From positions 1-36,516 of the forward strand of contig JASLAX010000022.1 in the NCBI GenBank assembly GCA_030146875.1: a stretch of DNA of 36,516 nucleotides. Direction: 5' to 3'. This document shows positions 1-7,731 of this stretch, one piece after another (the first letter of the stretch is position 1; each line of letters starts with the position of its first letter). The notes under the pieces are model-generated. The model was given only the letters and a program-made list of their open reading frames with translations, searched no databases and was not told where the DNA came from. The DNA comes from Longimicrobiaceae bacterium (GTDB lineage: Bacteria > Gemmatimonadota > Gemmatimonadetes > Longimicrobiales > Longimicrobiaceae). The translations under genes and the position numbers were made by a program.

Positions 1-26
1 GAGATCGCCGGCGCACGAACGGCAGG

Positions 27-369
27 GCACCCCTCTCCCCTCGTGGGAGAGGGGCCGGGGGTGAGGGGGGCCCGCGGACGCAGCGACGTGCCCGTCATCC
101 ACGTGGGCGCCACGCCTGCGATCCCGAGCACCCCTCCGCCCCTCGCGGGGGAGGGGCAGGGCGTGGGGGGCAAGCGGCGCCGGCGGATGCCCGACCACGC
201 CTGCGAATGAAATTCGCGGCTCGTGAAGGCACGAAGTCCGCCTGCGCGGACTGGGCTTACGGCCCGCGCCGAGACCGTCGTGCACCCCTCCCCCCTCGTG
301 GGGGAGGGGCCGGGGGTGAGGGGGCCAGCGGGCGCAGCGAGGCGCCCGTCATCCGCCTGGGCGCCCCGC
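27..369. repeat. Dispersed palindromic intergenic repeats (three copies)
   Basis: Three copies of a GC-rich palindrome lie in this gene-free stretch. Copy 1 has 10-bp arms at 30-39 and 45-54, copy 2 a shorter stem around 131-156, and copy 3 10-bp arms at 285-294 and 300-309. Copies 1 and 3 belong to a longer direct repeat of about 88 nt (27-115 and 282-369). That unit runs from the CCCTCTCCC/GGGAGAGGG stem through a GGGGGTGAGGG tract to a shared tail containing GCCCGTCATCC. A separate perfect 7-bp stem (AGTCCGC/GCGGACT, 235-252) sits between them. No reading frame across 1-445 looks protein-like. These resemble REP-type elements; their mobility is unknown. Confidence 0.7.
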
Positions 370-378
370 ACGGACGCG

Positions 379-414
379 AAAAAGCCCGGGCGGCCGCTCG
401 CGCGGCCGCCCGGG
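379..414 (-). terminator. Intrinsic terminator for the leftmost minus-strand operon
   Basis: A perfect 13-bp GC stem (385-397 paired with 402-414) has a 4-nt TCGC loop. On the minus strand it is followed directly by GC and then five T residues (383-379). This is a textbook Rho-independent terminator. It lies about 30 nt beyond the stop of the small hydrophobic ORF and would end the M61/cyclotransferase transcript. Confidence 0.85.
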
Positions 415-445
415 TCGTACCTGCAGCATCACCGTCCGCTTTCCT

Positions 446-556
446 TCACCGCCAGAGGAGGAGAAGCCTGCGGAGGATGGGGAAGAAGGCCCCGAGGAGC
501 CTGGTCAGGAGGCCGAGGATCACCGTGCGGAAGATCACTCGAATCAGGAAGCCCAT
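446..556 (-). CDS. Possible 36-residue hydrophobic small protein
   Basis: A short open frame encodes 36 residues starting MGFLIRVIFRTVILGLL and ending LLLLWR. It is almost entirely Leu, Ile, Val, Phe, Gly and Arg, compatible with one membrane-spanning or membrane-lying helix with basic residues spaced along it. About 32 of 35 sense codons end in G or C, as in the neighbouring genes. It sits between the glutaminyl cyclase stop (88 nt upstream) and the strong terminator, so it would be the last gene of that transcript. No clear Shine-Dalgarno sequence precedes the ATG, which is the main reason for doubt. The composition recalls small membrane proteins and type I toxins, but no family is recognised and no function is assigned. 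Confidence 0.45.
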   Translation of the reverse strand: MGFLIRVIFRTVILGLLTRLLGAFFPILRRLLLLWR

Positions 557-644
557 GATGCGGACCGACGGTTCGGGGGACGTGACGCTCGATCTACCCT
601 ACGGCGCGGCGGGCGCCGGGGTTTCAGCCTGCCGGGAACCGGCC

Positions 645-1508
645 TCACGGAGCCTTCCCGGCGCCGTCCGCCGGGGCGGCCGTCGGCGCGGCTCCGGCGT
701 CGGCGGGGGCGGGGCCCAGCACCCCGGGCAGCGAGATCTCGAAGAGCTGCGGCCAGAGCTTCCCGGTCACGAACAGGCGGTCCGTCTCCGGGTCCCACGC
801 GATCCCGTTGGGCACCGCCTCCGGGTCGCGCCGCATGGCCGCGGGCAGAAGGGCCGACACGTCCAGCCACTCCTTCACCCGCCCCGTCGCCGGGTCGATC
901 CGCGCGATGCGGTCGCTGTGCCACACGTTCGCCCAGATCTCCCCGCGCACCCACTCCAGCTCGTTCAGCTCCATCACGTAGTCGTCGCCGTCGCGCACGT
1001 CCAGGGTGCGGGCCACGGCGCCGCTGGCGGGGTCCACGAAGCGGAGGCGGTAGGTGCCGTCGCTCTGGATCAGGTGCGTGCCGTCCGTCGCCAGCCCCCA
1101 CCCCTCGCCGTCGTACGTCCAGGTGGTGCGCAGGGAGAGCGAGGGCAGGTCGTAGACGAACCCCGTCCCCTCCTTCCAGGTGATCTGGTAGACCCTGCCG
1201 CCCAGGATCGCCATCCCCTCCGCGAAGAAGCGGGGCGGCACGTCGACCTTCTTCAGCACGCGGCCCGTCTCCAGCTCCACCCGGCGCAGCGACGACTCGC
1301 CGTAGCGCCCGGTGCTCTCGTACAGGGCGCCGTCGTGCCAGGCCAGGCCCTGCGTGAACGCCGTGCTGTCGTGCGGCCAGGCGCGCAGCACCTGCGCGGC
1401 CACGGTGGGCGCGCGCGCGGCCCCGGTGTCGGCGCTCACGTCGGAGTCGCGGCAGCCGGCGCCGAGCGCGGCCAGCGCGACGAGGGAGAGGACGCTCGCA
1501 CGGTTCAT
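645..1508 (-). CDS. Glutaminyl-peptide cyclotransferase, secreted lipoprotein
   Basis: The 287-residue product belongs to the plant/bacterial-type glutaminyl cyclase family (beta-propeller, PF05096), which converts N-terminal glutamine of peptides to pyroglutamate. The N-terminus is a lipoprotein signal ending LGAGC (Cys19), so the mature enzyme should be lipid-anchored outside the cytoplasm. Family features are the early FTQGLAWHDGALYESTGRYG segment, repeated propeller blades such as YQITWKEGTGFVYD, and a NELEWVRGEIWANVW segment. The C-terminal 20 or so residues are a low-complexity Ala/Pro tail. The ATG overlaps the stop of the upstream M61 peptidase gene (ATGA), implying translational coupling. 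Length is normal for the family. Confidence 0.88.
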   Translation of the reverse strand: MNRASVLSLVALAALGAGCRDSDVSADTGAARAPTVAAQVLRAWPHDSTAFTQGLAWHDGALYESTGRYGESSLRRVELETGRVLKKVDVPPRFFAEGMAILGGRVYQITWKEGTGFVYDLPSLSLRTTWTYDGEGWGLATDGTHLIQSDGTYRLRFVDPASGAVARTLDVRDGDDYVMELNELEWVRGEIWANVWHSDRIARIDPATGRVKEWLDVSALLPAAMRRDPEAVPNGIAWDPETDRLFVTGKLWPQLFEISLPGVLGPAPADAGAAPTAAPADGAGKAP

Positions 1509-3352
1509 CGGCCCCTCGCGTGGCTGTCCAGCCAGCGCGCGCGGAACACGCGCTGCGCCGGCGTCAGGGTCCCGCCTTCCGCCTCCACCGGCACCACCGT
1601 CAGCGTGGGGTCTTCCGTCAGCCGCACCGTCGCCGTGGCGGCGCGCCCGCGCTGCTCGTAGGCCACCACCAGGGCGTCGCCGGCGCGCTTCTCCGCCATC
1701 ACGGCCCGCAGGTCGTCCACGGTCTTCGTCTCCCTGCCGTCCAGCGACACGATCCGCGCCCCGCGCGAGAGCCCCGCCGCGCGCAGCGGCGACGTGGCCA
1801 GCGGGTCCGCGGAGAGCAGGAGCCTGCCATCCTCCTCCTGGAAGCTGGCGGCGAGCCGCGTCATCCCCGGTCGCGCCTTCCGCAGCTCGAAGCCGGCCTG
1901 CGCGAGCAGCGGCGCGTAGTCGATGGCCTCCTTCCCCTGCACGTGCCGACGGAAGAAGCCGTTCGCGAACGCCGTGTCGCGCGTCACCTCGCCCAGGGTG
2001 GCGCGCAGGTCGGCCAGCGTGTACGGCCGCGCCGTCCTGCCGTGCCTGCGCCACATCGCCGCCATGTAATCGTCCGCCGTGACGGAGAAGCGCCGGCGCA
2101 TCTCCAGGTCCAGCCCCAGCCCGATCGCCGCGCCGTAGGTGTAGTACGAGATGTAGGTGTTCTGGCGGTTCTGCGGGTCGATGGAGGCGGCCGCGTCCAC
2201 GAACGGCGCCTGCATGCTCATCTCCACCGCGGAGAAGACGTCGCGGCCGGGCGAGAGGAGAACGCCGTTGATGCTGCCGGCCGCGGCGGCGGCGTACTCC
2301 GCGTCGGTCAGGATGCCGGCGCGGCGCAGGAACAGGTCGTCGAAGTACGAGGTGAAGCCCTCGGCGAACCAGAGCTCGCCGGACATGTTGGCTTCCTCGA
2401 AGTCGAACGGCTCCAACGAGCGCGGGCGGATGCGCTCCACGTTCCACAGGTGGAAGAACTCGTGGGACACGGTGCCCACCGCGTTCCGGGGACCGGCGGA
2501 GAGCGGGCGCGACGAGGTGACGACCGTGGAGTTGCGGTGCTCCATCCCGTCGCCGTTCGCCCACGGCAGGTAGTCCACGATGAAGGTGTAGGTGCCGTGG
2601 TCCAGCGGCAGCTCGCCGAACACGGCCACCTGCTCGTCCACGATGCGCTTCACCATCTCGGCGTAGGCGTCCAGCTCCGCGTCGGTGCCTAGGTGGTGCA
2701 TGGCGATGCGAACTGTGCGCGGCCCCCGCGGCGTCGCCACCTGCCAGGAGCGCCAGCGGACGGGCCCCACCTCGGTGGGGGAGTCCATGAAGTACTGCAG
2801 GTCCGGCGCGGTGAACGTCGCCGAGTCGGCCGTGGGCACGAGCTGCGTGGCCACCGACCACTCCGGCCGCGGCTTCCGGAAGGTGACGCGGATGGGCGCC
2901 CGGTCCATCCCGCGCGCCCACATGAACGTGGCCGGCATGTTCATGTGCGCGTGCGTCTCGTCGATCCCCAGGTACGTGCCGTCCACGCGGTCGCCGAACA
3001 CCGTGTAGGACACGCGCACGGTGCCGTCGTGCCCCGCCACGTCCCACTGGTGCGGGTTCGGGCGCGTCACGCGAAGCGGCCGCCCGCGGCCGTCGGTCGC
3101 GCGCACGTTGTAGACGTTCTTGGCGAACTCGTGCAGCGCGTAGCGCCCCGGCGAGGAGCGCGACATCCGCACCTGGAGCGGACGCCCGGCCGGCGCGCCG
3201 CGGAAGGTGGCGGACACCTCCGCCTCGTGGTGCACGGCGTTGGGGAACGAGACCTCGTACTCCACGCGCGCTTGTGCGGGCGCCGGCGCCGCCGAGAGGA
3301 GCAGCGCGACAGCGGCGGCGGCGGTGGAGCGGATGGGCGTGGGGATCGGCAT
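1505..3352 (-). CDS. M61 family metallopeptidase with PDZ domain
   Basis: This is a 615-residue secreted zinc peptidase of the M61 glycyl aminopeptidase-like family. A Sec signal peptide (about residues 1-28, Ala-rich, ending PAPAQA) is followed by an N-terminal beta domain. The catalytic region has HEFFH at 297-301 and the downstream WFAEGFTSYFDDL motif, whose Glu331 is the likely third zinc ligand. A C-terminal PDZ-like domain lies at roughly 510-590 (LRAAGLSRGARIVSLDG). The frame stays open 26 codons further upstream, but the ATG at 3352 is chosen because it begins the signal peptide. It overlaps the cyclotransferase gene by 4 nt. Together the pair suggests processing of peptides outside the cytoplasm. 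Confidence 0.9.
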   Translation of the reverse strand: MPIPTPIRSTAAAAVALLLSAAPAPAQARVEYEVSFPNAVHHEAEVSATFRGAPAGRPLQVRMSRSSPGRYALHEFAKNVYNVRATDGRGRPLRVTRPNPHQWDVAGHDGTVRVSYTVFGDRVDGTYLGIDETHAHMNMPATFMWARGMDRAPIRVTFRKPRPEWSVATQLVPTADSATFTAPDLQYFMDSPTEVGPVRWRSWQVATPRGPRTVRIAMHHLGTDAELDAYAEMVKRIVDEQVAVFGELPLDHGTYTFIVDYLPWANGDGMEHRNSTVVTSSRPLSAGPRNAVGTVSHEFFHLWNVERIRPRSLEPFDFEEANMSGELWFAEGFTSYFDDLFLRRAGILTDAEYAAAAAGSINGVLLSPGRDVFSAVEMSMQAPFVDAAASIDPQNRQNTYISYYTYGAAIGLGLDLEMRRRFSVTADDYMAAMWRRHGRTARPYTLADLRATLGEVTRDTAFANGFFRRHVQGKEAIDYAPLLAQAGFELRKARPGMTRLAASFQEEDGRLLLSADPLATSPLRAAGLSRGARIVSLDGRETKTVDDLRAVMAEKRAGDALVVAYEQRGRAATATVRLTEDPTLTVVPVEAEGGTLTPAQRVFRARWLDSHARGR

Positions 3353-3426
3353 TCGGTGGCTCAGGGGCGTGTACGGAAAGGCGATGCTCAGATTTAGCGC
3401 CCGTGGCGCCCGCCGGGAAGGTGGCC

Positions 3427-3798
3427 TCACGGATCGGGAGGGTCGGCCGCACCGCCGTCGGCTCCGTACGTCGCCCGCGCCTCCGCCACGACCCTCAGCC
3501 CCGCCGCACCTGCGCCGCCGGGTCGATAGACGACCTCCACCTCCTGTCCCAGCGACACCAGGAACCGGAGGAGGCGGTCCATCGAGAACCCCTCCAGCCG
3601 TCCCCGCCGCAGGTCCGAGACCTTCGGCTGGGTCGTGCCCAACTTCCTGGCCGCCTGCGCCTGCGTGAGCCCGCGCTCCTCCACGAGGCGGACGATGGCG
3701 ATGGCGAGGTCGGCCTTCGCCAGGGCGGTGTCCGGCTCGGGAACGCCCAGGTCGGCGAACACGTTGTCGCTGCCCTCACGAATGGTATCGTCGCTCAT
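3427..3798 (-). CDS. XRE-family antitoxin of a HigBA-like pair
   Basis: The 123-residue helix-turn-helix protein has its DNA-binding motif at about residues 44-66 (LTQAQAARKLGTTQPKVSDL), followed by FSMDRLLRFLVSLGQEVEVVY. This pattern is typical of XRE antitoxins encoded after RelE/HigB-like toxins (HTH_37 type). The C-terminal 30 residues are Gly/Ala/Pro-rich and probably disordered. Its ATG overlaps the toxin stop codon (ATGA), so toxin and antitoxin are translationally coupled in toxin-first order. By family precedent it would neutralise the toxin and repress the shared promoter at 4167-4195. It ends 74 nt before the M61 gene on the same strand, so some readthrough into that gene is possible. 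Confidence 0.85.
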   Translation of the reverse strand: MSDDTIREGSDNVFADLGVPEPDTALAKADLAIAIVRLVEERGLTQAQAARKLGTTQPKVSDLRRGRLEGFSMDRLLRFLVSLGQEVEVVYRPGGAGAAGLRVVAEARATYGADGGAADPPDP

Positions 3799-4169
3799 CT
3801 CCCCGCTCCGTCCTCGCGTGAGCGGCGCACCGCCTCCAGCCGGGCACCTATGAGATCCATGTGGCGCCGGGGTGTCGAGACACCCAGCGTGGACTTTTTC
3901 TGGAAGGCGTGCAGGACGTATACGGCGTCGCTGTAGCGTACGGTGTACACAGCCCGGTACGTGTCGCCGTCATGGTCCTCCACGATCTCCAGAACCCCGG
4001 CGCCCCCGAATCCTCGCAGCGGCTTCGCGTCGGGGTGCTTTCCGCCCTCCTGCGCCTGCCGCAGGGCGAAGCCCATGGAGCGCTTCACCCCGGCGGGGAA
4101 CGCGCTGAGGTCATCGAGCGACGAGCCGAGCCAACGCAACTGCCGGGATGGGCGGTGCGGCCTCAACAT
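3795..4169 (-). CDS. RelE/HigB-like toxin (phage Gp49-like, DUF891)
   Basis: The product (124 residues from this ATG) matches the Gp49-like/HigB toxin family. Hallmarks are LRWLGSSLDDLSAFPAGVKR near the N-terminus, a central GVLEIVEDHDGDTYRAVYTV segment and the signature YVLHAFQKKS, followed by a basic C-terminus. Such proteins are ribosome-dependent mRNA endonucleases. The start is uncertain: the ATG at 4169 lies inside the probable -10 hexamer (TATATG, 4172-4167). If that promoter is right, the mRNA begins downstream, and the first usable codon would be the TTG at 4139 just before RWLGSS, where relatives usually start (114 residues). The antitoxin follows with a 4-nt overlap. Confidence 0.85.
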   Translation of the reverse strand: MLRPHRPSRQLRWLGSSLDDLSAFPAGVKRSMGFALRQAQEGGKHPDAKPLRGFGGAGVLEIVEDHDGDTYRAVYTVRYSDAVYVLHAFQKKSTLGVSTPRRHMDLIGARLEAVRRSREDGAGR

Positions 4170-4195
4170 ATACCAGATTCGGGATACGATGTCAA
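4167..4195 (-). promoter_or_regulatory. Near-consensus sigma-70 promoter of the toxin-antitoxin pair
   Basis: On the minus strand a perfect -35 TTGACA (4195-4190) is separated by 17 nt from TATATG (4172-4167), preceded by an extended -10 TG. This is the best housekeeping promoter in the window. The -10 and -35 flanks carry an imperfect dyad (GGTATATGTT versus GATACGATGTCAA on opposite strands), which could be the antitoxin operator. The -35 lies only 7 nt from the stop of the upstream ABC permease gene. Confidence 0.75.
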
Positions 4196-4201
4196 CCGTC
4201 C

Positions 4202-4951
4202 CTACGCCTCCTTCCCCACCTCCCACCGCGCGAGCTTGTGGACGGAGAGCAGCGTGCAGGCGGCGAGGAGCGCCAGCGCCATCCACATCGCCGTGGACGG
4301 CTCCAGGCCGGCTTGCAGGACGCCCGGCTCCAGGAGCGCGACGCGGTCGGCGGTCGAGACGACGTACTCGCGGACGCTCAGCAGCCGCATGGCGCCCAGG
4401 TACTTCGCCAGCAGGCCCTCCCACACCAGCACGTACGCCAGCCCCGCCACCAGCGAGCGCGCCGTGGTGAGCGACAGCGCCAGGAAGATCGCGCAGTAGA
4501 GCAGCGATCCCACCGCCGTGCCGGCGGTGAAGCCCAGGACGATCCCCCGGTCGTCCATCCCCCCCAGCGCCACGATCCCCGTCAGCAGGGCGCTGGGCAC
4601 GCAGACCAGCGCCGTGGCCAGGCCCGCGACCAGGAGCTTGGTGACCACCAGCCGCCAGCGCGCCACGGGCTTGCAGAGCAGGTACAGGATGGTGCCGTCG
4701 TCCTGCTCGCCGCCGAAGGCGCCGGTGCCCAGCAGCAGGGCCACGACGGGGAGCACCACGCCCACCAGCACGGTTCGGTAAATGGACAGCAGGAACGGCT
4801 CCGCCGCGTCGGGCCGCGCGTCCGAGAACGAGTGCACCAGCGCGATCAGCGGCGGCACGGCCGCCATGGCCAGGACCGCGAGCGCGCGGCGGCGGACGAA
4901 GAGCTGGCGCAGCGTGACCCGCGCCACCGTGGTCTCGACGGGCAGGATCAT
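4202..4951 (-). CDS. ABC-2 type transporter permease
   Basis: This 249-residue integral membrane protein has about six hydrophobic segments and an N-terminal amphipathic stretch containing the basic VRRRALAVLAMAAVPPLIALV. It has the GGEQDDGTILYLLCKPVARW motif typical of ABC-2 permeases that pair with a separate ATPase (NosY-like group). It is the last gene of a four-gene cluster, and its ATG overlaps the stop of the ATPase gene upstream (ATGA), so those two most likely form one transporter. The substrate cannot be told from sequence. Confidence 0.85.
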   Translation of the reverse strand: MILPVETTVARVTLRQLFVRRRALAVLAMAAVPPLIALVHSFSDARPDAAEPFLLSIYRTVLVGVVLPVVALLLGTGAFGGEQDDGTILYLLCKPVARWRLVVTKLLVAGLATALVCVPSALLTGIVALGGMDDRGIVLGFTAGTAVGSLLYCAIFLALSLTTARSLVAGLAYVLVWEGLLAKYLGAMRLLSVREYVVSTADRVALLEPGVLQAGLEPSTAMWMALALLAACTLLSVHKLARWEVGKEA

Positions 4952-5919
4952 CGCTGCACCAGGTACGAGAAGACGCTCTCGAGCGACTCGTCCGTGGGAC
5001 GCAGCTCGAACAGGGTGACGCCCGAGTCGCGCGCCACGCGCGGAAGGGCCAGGGCGAACGCGCCGCGCTCCGCCGCGCGCACGGACAGGCCGTCGCCCCC
5101 CAGCTCCACGCCCGAGACGGAGGGCTCCGCCAGCAGCGCCACGGCCAGCCGGCGGTCGTCGGACGAGCGCAGGACGAAGGTGTGCGGCCGGTCCGTCATC
5201 AGCCGGCGGATCTCGCGGTAGTGGCCGCTCGCCGCCAGCCGGCCGGCGACCACCACCATCACGCTGTCGGCCAGGTGGTGCAGCTCCTCCAGGATGTGCG
5301 ACGAGACCAGGATCGTGCGCCCCTGCGCGGCCATGGAGCGGAGCAGGTCCATCATGTCCATCCGCTGGCGCGGGTCCATGCCGTTGAAGGGCTCGTCCAG
5401 CAGCAGCACGCGCGGGTCGTGCACCAGCGCGCCCGCCACCTTGGCGCGCTGCCGCATCCCCTTGGAGTAGGTGCCGATGCGCCGGTCCATGGCGCCCACC
5501 AGGTCCACCGCCTCCATCGCGCGGCGGGCGGCGCCCTCGGGGTCGGGGAGCTGCTGCAGGCGCGCGTTCACCAGGGCGAACTCGTAGGCGGTCATGAACG
5601 GGTAGACGGCCTCGCGCTCGGGGACCAGCCCCACCTGGCGGTACGTGTCGGGGTGGCGCCAGGCCGGGGCGCCCAGCACGCGCACCTCCCCCGCCGAGGG
5701 GCGGAGGAACCCCGCCATCATGTGCAGCAGCGTGGACTTGCCGGCGCCGTTGGGCCCCAGCAGCCCGGTGATCCCCGCGCCCAGCGTGAAGGAGACGTCG
5801 TTCACCGCCACCACGTTGCCGTACCAGCGGGAGGCGTTGCGCAGCTCCACCGCGGGAGCGGCGGTCGCCGGCGCGGCCGGTGCCGCGGCGGCGGAGCGGG
5901 ACCGGGTGCCGGCGCTCAT
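4948..5919 (-). CDS. ABC transporter ATP-binding protein (second of cluster)
   Basis: A 323-residue ATPase. After an Ala-rich leader of about 22 residues comes the nucleotide-binding domain, with Walker A GPNGAGKST, a signature of the YSKGMRQRAKVAGAL form instead of LSGGQ, Walker B VLLLDEPFNGMDP and the H-loop in SSHILEELHHLAD. About 100 C-terminal residues form the accessory domain common in ABC-2 exporter ATPases, ending in SLESVFSYLVQR. Starts and stops overlap on both sides (ATGA with the 5916-6791 permease and with the 4202-4951 permease), so the cluster is translated as a coupled unit. Substrate is unknown. Confidence 0.9.
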   Translation of the reverse strand: MSAGTRSRSAAAAPAAPATAAPAVELRNASRWYGNVVAVNDVSFTLGAGITGLLGPNGAGKSTLLHMMAGFLRPSAGEVRVLGAPAWRHPDTYRQVGLVPEREAVYPFMTAYEFALVNARLQQLPDPEGAARRAMEAVDLVGAMDRRIGTYSKGMRQRAKVAGALVHDPRVLLLDEPFNGMDPRQRMDMMDLLRSMAAQGRTILVSSHILEELHHLADSVMVVVAGRLAASGHYREIRRLMTDRPHTFVLRSSDDRRLAVALLAEPSVSGVELGGDGLSVRAAERGAFALALPRVARDSGVTLFELRPTDESLESVFSYLVQR

Positions 5920-6791
5920 GCCTGCACCTTCTGGTAGCGGGTGAGCAGCGTGGCGGTGGAGAGCGCCGCCAGGCCGCCCGCCACGGCCAGGTACGTCCAC
6001 GTGGGGAGCGGCAGCTTCTCCGTGGGCGCGGCGTCGGAGAAGATGCGCTCGTTGGCGCGGACGGAGACCATGATCGGGGAGATCAGCTCGGCGCGGCGAC
6101 CCACGCCCGCCCGCTCGTCGACGAGCGCGCCGGCCGCCGCGCCCGTGAGCAGGAACAGCCCCATCGCGCTGGCGGTGGCGAAGGCCCGCCGGGGGGTCAG
6201 CGAGGCGATCGCCAGCGCGGCGCTGGCGAAGATCGTGGCGGAGACGAGGTTCGCGGCCAGGATCTGCCAGACGAACGCGCCCTCCGTCCGCAGTCCCTCC
6301 CCCACGTTCGCGCCGCGCGCCACGTTGGCCACGAAGAGCAGGAGCTGCGGCGCCAGAACGAACATCGCCGCGGCGGTCACGAAGGCGAGCAGCTTGGCGA
6401 GCGCGTAGTCCACCCGCCGCAGGGCGCGCGAGAAGTAGAGCGAGAGCACCCGGTGGTGCTGGTCTCCGCTCACCAGCTCCGGCGCCTGGGCCGCGCACCA
6501 GAGCAGGAAGAAGAAGACGACGCGCTTGAAGTAGTCCTCGTAGCCCACCACCTTGGCCTCGCCGCCGGAGAGGGCGCCGAGGGCGGACTGGATCATGGCC
6601 GGGAAGCAGACCAGCCCCAGCAGCAGGAACGGGACGACCTTGGCCCTGGCGCCGCGCCCGATGCCGAAGGCGGCCTTGAGCGAGTGGGCGAACAGCACGC
6701 CGAAGGCGTAGCCGCGCCCGCGGCGCGGCCCCTCGTAGCGCCGGTAGCCGATGTCGTACAGCGTGCCGGCGGCGCGCTCAGGCCTTTGCAT
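5916..6791 (-). CDS. ABC-2 type transporter permease
   Basis: A 291-residue multi-spanning permease. The N-terminus TLYDIGYRRYEGPRRGRG is characteristic of a permease family often found beside CcmA/NosF-like ATPases. About six transmembrane segments follow (for example VVPFLLLGLVCFPAMI and FFFLLWCAAQAPEL), together with SGDQHHRVLSLYFSRALRR, which matches the cytoplasmic motif of ABC-2 permeases. The start overlaps the upstream ATPase gene by 14 nt and the stop overlaps the next ATPase by 4 nt. It is probably the partner of the 6778-7731 ATPase. Whether the two ATPase-permease pairs make one or two transporters is undetermined. Confidence 0.87.
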   Translation of the reverse strand: MQRPERAAGTLYDIGYRRYEGPRRGRGYAFGVLFAHSLKAAFGIGRGARAKVVPFLLLGLVCFPAMIQSALGALSGGEAKVVGYEDYFKRVVFFFLLWCAAQAPELVSGDQHHRVLSLYFSRALRRVDYALAKLLAFVTAAAMFVLAPQLLLFVANVARGANVGEGLRTEGAFVWQILAANLVSATIFASAALAIASLTPRRAFATASAMGLFLLTGAAAGALVDERAGVGRRAELISPIMVSVRANERIFSDAAPTEKLPLPTWTYLAVAGGLAALSTATLLTRYQKVQA

Positions 6792-7731
6792 GCGCGGCCT
6801 CGGCGTGCGGGGTGGACCGCGGGGCGCCCGCGGGGGCGCGGAAGAGATCCTCCAGGTGGTGGCGGCGGCGCTCCATGCGCACCAGCGCCAGCCCCAGGTC
6901 GGCGGCGGCGCGCACCGCGTGTCGGTACGGGGCGTCGTCGCCGTCGCGCACGCTCAGGATCACGGCGTCGCCCTCCACCCGCGCCTCGACCCCGGCGGCG
7001 GCCAGGCGGGCGCCCAGCGCGGCGGCGCCCTCCTCCACCTCCACCAGCAGGTCCTCGGTGCTCCCGGTGAAGGAGCGCAGCGGGGCCGCGCGCAGCAGCC
7101 GGCCGCCGTCCACCGCCACCAGGAAGTCGCAGACGCGCTCGATCTCGCCCAGCAGGTGCGAGGACACGAGGATGGAGATCCCGAACTCGCGCCCGGTGCG
7201 CTCCACCAGCTCCAGCATCTCCTCGCGCCCGGCGGGGTCCAGCCCGTTGGTGGGCTCGTCCAGCAGCAGCAGGCGGGGATCGTGGACCAGCGCCTGGGCC
7301 AGCTTCACGCGCTGCTTCATCCCCGTGGAGTAGCCGCCGATGGGACGGTAGCGCTCCTCGAACAGCCCCACGTGGCGCAGCATCTCCGCGGTCCGCTCGC
7401 GCGACGCCGCCGCGGGAAGCCCGGAGAGGCGGCCCATGTGGGCCACGAAGTCGGTCGCCGACACCTCGGCGGGAAGGCAGTCGTGCTCCGGCATGTAGCC
7501 CACGTGCTGCCGGACCCGGATGCCCTGCGTGGCCGCGTCCATCCCCAGCACCTGCACGGTGCCACGGGTGGGGGCGATCAGGCCCAGCAGGATCTTCAGG
7601 AAGGTGCTCTTGCCGGCGCCGTTCGCGCCGACCAGGCCGATCACGCCGGGCTCCAGGTCGATCGTCAGGCCGTCCAGCGCCGTCAGGCCGCCGTAGCGCT
7701 TCGTGAGGTCCCGCGCGGAGATCAGGGGCAT
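6778..7731 (-). CDS. ABC transporter ATP-binding protein (first of cluster)
   Basis: The product is a 317-residue ATPase starting MPLISARDLTKRYGGLTALD. It has Walker A GANGAGKST, signature GYSTGMKQRVKLAQAL, Walker B LLLLDEPTNGLDP and the H-loop SSHLLGEIERVCD, followed by a regulatory domain of about 90 residues ending in a His-rich tail. The frame continues 51 codons upstream, but only this ATG begins the conserved domain. It leads the four-gene ATPase-permease-ATPase-permease operon and overlaps the next gene by 14 nt. A weak promoter candidate (CCGACA-16 nt-TAGCAT) lies at 7933-7906. Confidence 0.9.
   Translation of the reverse strand: MPLISARDLTKRYGGLTALDGLTIDLEPGVIGLVGANGAGKSTFLKILLGLIAPTRGTVQVLGMDAATQGIRVRQHVGYMPEHDCLPAEVSATDFVAHMGRLSGLPAAASRERTAEMLRHVGLFEERYRPIGGYSTGMKQRVKLAQALVHDPRLLLLDEPTNGLDPAGREEMLELVERTGREFGISILVSSHLLGEIERVCDFLVAVDGGRLLRAAPLRSFTGSTEDLLVEVEEGAAALGARLAAAGVEARVEGDAVILSVRDGDDAPYRHAVRAAADLGLALVRMERRRHHLEDLFRAPAGAPRSTPHAEAAHAKA

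Noticed and set aside
1..445. CRISPR-like array from the repeated palindromes
   Set aside because: Only three unequal copies, irregular spacing, a repeat unit of about 88 nt and no cas genes.
645..3452. 935-codon frame suggesting a long fusion protein
   Set aside because: Only the last 287 codons (glutaminyl cyclase) are protein-like; the rest is an out-of-frame shadow of the M61 peptidase gene.
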